Assembly (NCBI GenBank): GCA_029255685.2 | Contig: CM055312.2 | Location: 69,330,792 to 69,394,791 of the forward strand | From: Silene conica | Lineage: Eukaryota; Streptophyta; Magnoliopsida; Caryophyllales; Caryophyllaceae | DNA length: 64,000 nt | Direction: 5' to 3' | Shown here: in pieces, positions 59,462 through 64,000 of the stretch | Layout: the number at the start of each line of letters is the position of its first letter | How positions within the stretch are numbered: the first letter of the stretch is position 1 | Notes under the pieces: generated by a model | Database searches by the model: none | Told to the model about the DNA's origin: nothing | The model's input: the letters and a program-made list of their open reading frames with translations, nothing else | Program-made: the position numbers and the translations under genes

Positions 59462-60046
59462 ATGCTAGGTACAGATGAATTTGTTCGATCGAGTGGTTTG
59501 GGCAAGGAAAATACTCGATCAAATGGGGTGATTGTTCGATCGAGTGATGCTGATGAGGAAAGTGCTCGATCGACTGCTGCTGACCGGGAAGTTATTCGAT
59601 CGAGTGATATCCAAGCTCGATTGAGTACGGTGATTGCCGTGATCAATGATTCATCACCCAAAACTGGTTTGGGTGATAATAAGAAGGTAAACAAAAATCG
59701 CTCCTATTCGATAGACGGTAATGTTGTTCCTCTTAATGTTTTTGATAGAATTTCCTTTACCTCTTCCGTCAAATCATTTTTTGCTTTTGTTTTGACATCT
59801 CCGCCCCATTCCGGGAGCCTATTGGAGGAACATCTCCTTGTTTCTATTTTTGCAGGTTTTGACGAGTACAAAGAACCGGGAGGTGTGATGGGTGCTCCTA
59901 ACTTGGAATCAGGAACTACTTGGATAGACGACCCAGGAGGAGGTGTTGCTAATGTTATGACATCAAGGAAGAGGATGCGTACTGAGGTGAAAGTTTGGGA
60001 GCCAGGCGCTGTGAAGAACTCTCATTCTTCAGATGCCAAGCTGTGA
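59462..60046 (+). CDS. Athila-type ORF relic, 194 aa, with palindrome-encoded V-R-S-S repeats
   Basis: ATG 59462, stop 60044-60046. The first 60 residues are mostly translations of TCGATCGAG words (V-R-S-S-G, A-R-S-T-A, I-R-S-S-D). The second half has S-P-P-H-S-G-S and G-G-V-M-G-A-P, in places comparable to the region after the protease in the 956-residue Gag-protease (P-P-P-Q-I-G-S; R-G-G-M-G). No protease active site lies between, so the protease has been deleted. I cannot assign a function. Confidence 0.4.
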   Translation: MLGTDEFVRSSGLGKENTRSNGVIVRSSDADEESARSTAADREVIRSSDIQARLSTVIAVINDSSPKTGLGDNKKVNKNRSYSIDGNVVPLNVFDRISFTSSVKSFFAFVLTSPPHSGSLLEEHLLVSIFAGFDEYKEPGGVMGAPNLESGTTWIDDPGGGVANVMTSRKRMRTEVKVWEPGAVKNSHSSDAKL

Positions 60047-62200
60047 AGACCGGAGGTTGACTTGACAATTGTTGAGGCTAGCTACCGCATTCGGTCAGAA
60101 GCCTGATAGAGGGCCATTAATTTGTGGTGTTGGATGATACAGAAGATGGTCGAGCTGGGACCATTTAATCTAGCGCTACCGGGAGGCAACCCGGAGTTTG
60201 AAATTTTTATTTATCTCTGTTTTGGAACAATTAGCTTTTTATGTTTTGTGTGTTGTAATAATCGTGCTCGACTATAGACTTTGAACTCATCTTCGCGTTT
60301 TGGGTAGTATTCTGTGGCTGTGGTTGTGTTTTTGCAGGGATTGATTTCGATCGAGTAGTGTCATTACTCGATCGAGACGTTTTGCAGCCAAGATTCCTCG
60401 ATCGAGAGGTCTAATGTTTCGATCGAGGGAAATGACAGGATAAACTGTTCGATCGAGCACTGCTTCTTCTCGATCGAGTTGCGGTTCTTGTACCGACTGC
60501 TGTGAGGATTTTCTGCCGACTTTTATGCTTCGATTGCAACCTCCCATTTTTGGTTCGGTTTGGGGAGGTCTGTGGTGCGTACACTTTTGTAAGTTTTTAA
60601 CTCTTTTCCTTTAGTTTGCATTTCTTTTCCTTTACTTTGTACAATGGGGCATTATACGATATGGTTTGGGGAGGTTTTGCATCCATATCTGTGTCTGCAT
60701 TTCGTTTTTACTGCATTTCTGTTTGCACGTTTTAATTTCGCATGCATTGTTTTATTTCCAAAAAAAATCGACAAATTCAAAAAAAATCACGTTTATTTTT
60801 GCATATTAGGTCGAGTCAGATTGGAGTGTTTCATTGCTGAAAATTGTTGTATTAAGCCTTGCACTGTTTCACGTCTTTTAGCATTTTCCACAGCATTTTC
60901 TCGAATTTCGTTTCAAAATTTGTTGAACTAGTAGACTTGACTGAAAATTTTGGCAAACTACAATAACTTTCTGAGCTTTAGAGCCTTAAACTGGTGACAT
61001 CCATGACCAGTTATTTTAGGATTGTGAGTAGTACTCCCCGCATTTCATGTTTTGCATGTGTATGAGTTTTGATTTCTTATTGCCTACACGCATCAGTTAG
61101 AGGTTGGAATTACACGTTTGGAGGACTATTGCATCAACCCCTTTCTCGTTTTGACCATTCAACTCCACTTTAAGCCATAACTGCCTTTTTATCCTTAACT
61201 ACATCCCATAATTAGCCTACCATTGTGCCGAGCTAGGTAGTATTAGAGGAAATCATCATTTGGTATCAGTTTTGGCTCGTTTTTAGATATCTTGGAGTGC
61301 GTGCAAGTGAGAAGTGGAGGAAGTAGGTTGTGTTGTGCTCGATCGAGAACTATTTAGCTCGATCGAGAAGTTTTGAGTGCTTAATGTGCTCGATCGAGAG
61401 CTTTCTTGCTCGATCGAGAATTTTGGGAAGAAAAAGCCCTCGATCAAATGGTATTGTGGTCGATCGAGGGATTTGGTGGTATTTTGCCTATACAAGCAAG
61501 AGAAAAAAAAATGAAAAAAAAAAAAAGAGAAAAAAAATGAAAAACGGAAAAAAAAAAAAAAGAAAGAAAAACAAAAACAAAAAATGAACAAAAAAAAGCA
61601 ATAATTCGGTTGGAAAAATAATTGGGATGTGTGATGTATATGCCTAGTCAAAAGAGGCATGAGTTTATTTTTGAGTCGGAAGATCGGGATACGTTTATTA
61701 TGGTTTGTTAAGTTCTAGCTTGGCTTTAACCCCCCACATTTCCATACATGTCTTACCCTTTCTGTCCTACTTAGCCTCACATTCCCATATTTGCAATAGT
61801 TCGGCGTGTAATTGACATTGACGGTGGTTGTGTGTGTAAGGTGCATGAAATCATTATTCATACTAGTCTAGCATGCATGATTTGTTGGTCGAAGTCTAGG
61901 TGAGCGGCTTTTACTTCTTTCTCTCTTACATATTATCTGCTTACCCTTTGCTTTGTTGAGAGAAGAGTGACCCGGGAGAGTCCAATTTTGAAAGTCTTGC
62001 AAGGTCGAAAGTTTAACATTTATTTGAAATATGCATAAATTCGTTTGCTTAGGATATTGAGCTATTAGGAGTGACTCATGTGCAGCAAATGGTTTGAGTT
62101 AACAGTTTTCAGCTTGTCAATGTTTTACTTCTATCTAATTAGTCGTAATTAGTTGCATGAGTTTGCTTGAGGGCAAGCAAAGGTTTGGTTTGGGGAAGTT
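60047..62200 (+). other. Non-coding 3' internal region of the Athila-type derivative
   Basis: Holds the GGGAGGCAACCCGG landmark, further CTCGATCGAG clusters at 60347-60480 and 61338-61470, and an A/G-rich low-complexity stretch at 61500-61600 that creates frames on both strands. The purine tract GGTTTGGTTTGGGGAAGTT precedes the 3' LTR. No gene is supported. Confidence 0.7.
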
Positions 62201-63924
62201 TGATGTGTGCTTTTTATATAGACCTCTTAGGCCATATTAGCACACATTTCTATGCTTATTCCGTAGTATTTTGCTACAATATCCCCCGAATAGTCTACTT
62301 TGGTTTGTTTTGCTACTTTGCAGATATGAGCCGGAGAAGATCATAATTGAGCCTAAATCATGTCCTCATCATGCATACATTTAGGAGAAAAGTTTAGTCG
62401 GAGCTTGTTACTACAATTTTTGAGTGCGCATAGAAGCAATGAAAGTCTATCAAGCGAAGGGAGAACTTCAATTTGCTAGTGGCTACTTTGGAGAGCCATA
62501 TCTCGAGTTATACAGTAGATAATAAGGTGATTCTAGTTGGAGATGAAAGCTTATCCTCTTAGCTTTCCAACGCCACCAAGAACGCTTTATTTGAGCGAGT
62601 AACGAAGAAATGGAAGCCATTTGAAGTTCTGTGCGCAGTGCAGGTTTTGCTTCTAAAAGTCCTCGATCGAGAGGTCTTGCTTCTAAAAGTCCTCGATCAA
62701 GAGGTTTTTCTTCTTAAACTCCTAGATCGAGAGGTTTTGGTTCCTAATCTACTAGATCGGGAGCTTTTGATAGCTATTCTTCTCAATCGAGAGGTTTTCC
62801 TCTCGATCGAGAGCCTTGTCGGGTGACTGTTCAATTTCCCGAGAGTTTATGTCAGTTTATTTTGTGTCGTCTATAAGAACTCTCTTGAGAGTTCATTTTA
62901 GGTTGTCTTCTCTTTTACCTCTGTCCCTTTTATCAGACTTTTCTTCTCAAAAAAATAAAATACGTACTTTAGTTTCTTAATTTCTCATTGCTTCTAAGGA
63001 TTATCAATCGGGTTTTGTTAATCTGGTTTCATTACCGTTCTTACGCCGGATTCTACTTGATTGTAATGATTCTTTCTCTATTAATCTTAATCTTTTTGTT
63101 CTTGTTTTACTACTGTTTTCATATACTTTGTAATCATTCTGCCTTCATTCTCGTTTTCTCCTTCGAACTCCGTAACCCTGTACTCGTTTATGTCTCGGTA
63201 ATCGTGCCCTTGTACTTTCCTTGCCTCGGTTTTATATCCCTGTTTTTATCATTGTTTTCATATTTTCATAACATGTCAATCATTAGCACGCTTAGCGTAG
63301 TTGTATTCATTTATAATTTCGTTATGAGTAGCTAAATCGTCTATATGCCGGGATGAGGGAAACTGTGTCTTATGCATGATAGGTTATAACCGGGTTGGGT
63401 AGTTTTGCGGTAGAAATTTTCGTTAAGCAATATAATTGTGTTTGGTTGAATGAGTATACGCAGGAGACCATTCGTTTAGTTAAACCCCGACCTAGATCGG
63501 AAGATTGGAAGGGTAAGGCTTGCTTAGCAATAATAATTAGTTTCTGTAAGGGCGGAAGTCAAGCAGAAATGACCTTAGGGCGACTTAAGACCGGAAGGTA
63601 TAGTCGGGTTAGAGACGTGACTGTAATAACCTAGCCCTTCCTACCAATAATCTGACCAACCTAGTTTATACCGATAATGCTGACGACACAGTGACCCGAA
63701 ATCCTAGCATATTCCTCTATTATGAATTTATTTTATATCATCCTCATTTCTTTCCGTAGTTTAGATAAAACAATTTCAAACCCCCAATTTTTGTGACATT
63801 CCGATAGACCAATTTAGGCAGATAATTAGCAATTTTGCCTCCCTGTGGAGATCGACCCTACTTACCGCTGACTTGTGTTAGTAGTACTTAGGTATTTATT
63901 TTTGGTACTGAAACGACGGTATCA
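62201..63924 (+). repeat. 3' LTR of the Athila-type derivative
   Basis: Same ends as the 5' LTR, 40 bp shorter, mainly through lost CTCGATCGAG repeats near 62640. Followed by TSD GTGAA. Confidence 0.9.
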
Positions 63925-63929
63925 GTGAA

Positions 63930-64000
63930 ACTGAACCACTTCAAAATATCGTGTCTCCTCTTACTTTATATTCTTTATTCTTTACTCACGCTTAACAACA
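63930..64000 (+). mobile_element. Continuation of the Copia-type LTR fragment
   Basis: Continues the sequence interrupted at 56629. Reading across the insertion gives GTGGACGTAG...TGTGAA then CTGAACCACTTCAAAATATC, the usual end of such Copia leaders. It runs off the window. Confidence 0.5.

Larger units (their letters stand above)
56630..63924 (+). mobile_element. Complete non-autonomous Athila-type derivative with CTCGATCGAG words
   Basis: 7295 bp, TSD GTGAA (56625-56629, 63925-63929). LTRs 56630-58393 and 62201-63924, PBS TGGCGCCGTTGCCGGGGA at 58399, purine tract GGTTTGGGGAAG before 62201. The internal 3.8 kb holds only gag-C-like pieces and no protease active site, RT or integrase. The GGGAGGCAACCCGG block (60180-60195) is a familiar non-coding landmark of Athila-type elements. 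LTR divergence, including a lost repeat unit in the 3' LTR, makes it older than the Copia at 16194. Confidence 0.9.

Overview
This is plant nuclear DNA from a repeat-rich region. It has AT-rich intergenic sequence, Ty1/Copia, Ty3/Gypsy and TRIM retrotransposons, tRNA-Met and tRNA-Asp type primer binding sites, and spliced genes with TATA boxes. The only host genes I can support are tiny two-exon genes that look like precursors of Caryophyllaceae-type orbitides (ribosomal head-to-tail cyclic peptides such as the segetalins). I therefore infer a member of the Caryophyllaceae; this rests on motif recognition, not on a database search.

Layout. (1) Positions 1-15053 and 38097-47319 are one tandem array of a ~3.56 kb unit, seven copies plus the start of an eighth. 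Each full copy has a TATA box, a 72-nt exon 1 (13-residue leader plus a V-F-F-P-M-G-P-P-P-type core) and, ~450 bp further on, a short exon 2 encoding the follower (ends A-V-P-V). Copies 2 and 4 look intact. Copy 1 has lost one of two possible splice acceptors. Copies 3, 5, 6 and 7 are broken in different ways. Divergence increases from left to right. (2) Positions 15054-38091 are a block of nested retrotransposons that entered the promoter region of copy 5 (target-site duplication CCTGA). The host is a minus-strand LTR element whose left LTR holds a very young Copia element (16194-24583, TSD CACCG) with a complete pol but no recognisable gag. Inside it lie an Athila-like fragment with an intact gag-protease ORF (29496-32366) and the 3' half of a plus-strand relative of the host element (to 37225). 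(3) Positions 46399-46951 are a minus-strand TRIM (TSD GAACC) in copy 7. (4) From 47320 a decayed chromovirus (gag, protease, RT, RNase H, integrase, chromodomain remnant) interrupts copy 8. Its 3' LTR is interrupted at 55336 by a Copia-type LTR fragment, and that fragment by a complete non-autonomous Athila-type derivative at 56630-63924 (TSD GTGAA).

How the parts relate. The array is a candidate locus for high-dosage production of one cyclic peptide. The mobile elements are passengers that have interrupted it at copies 5, 7 and 8. A second signal crosses family boundaries: four otherwise unrelated repeat families (array unit, Athila-like element, chromovirus LTR, Athila derivative) each carry clusters of their own 10-16 bp palindromic word with a GTCGAC, TCGATCGA or CGACCG-like centre. 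I know of no explanation.

Limits. Alignments, identities and masses were done by eye or by hand. Splicing is predicted, not observed. Some internal element borders (near 32600 and 49958) are approximate.
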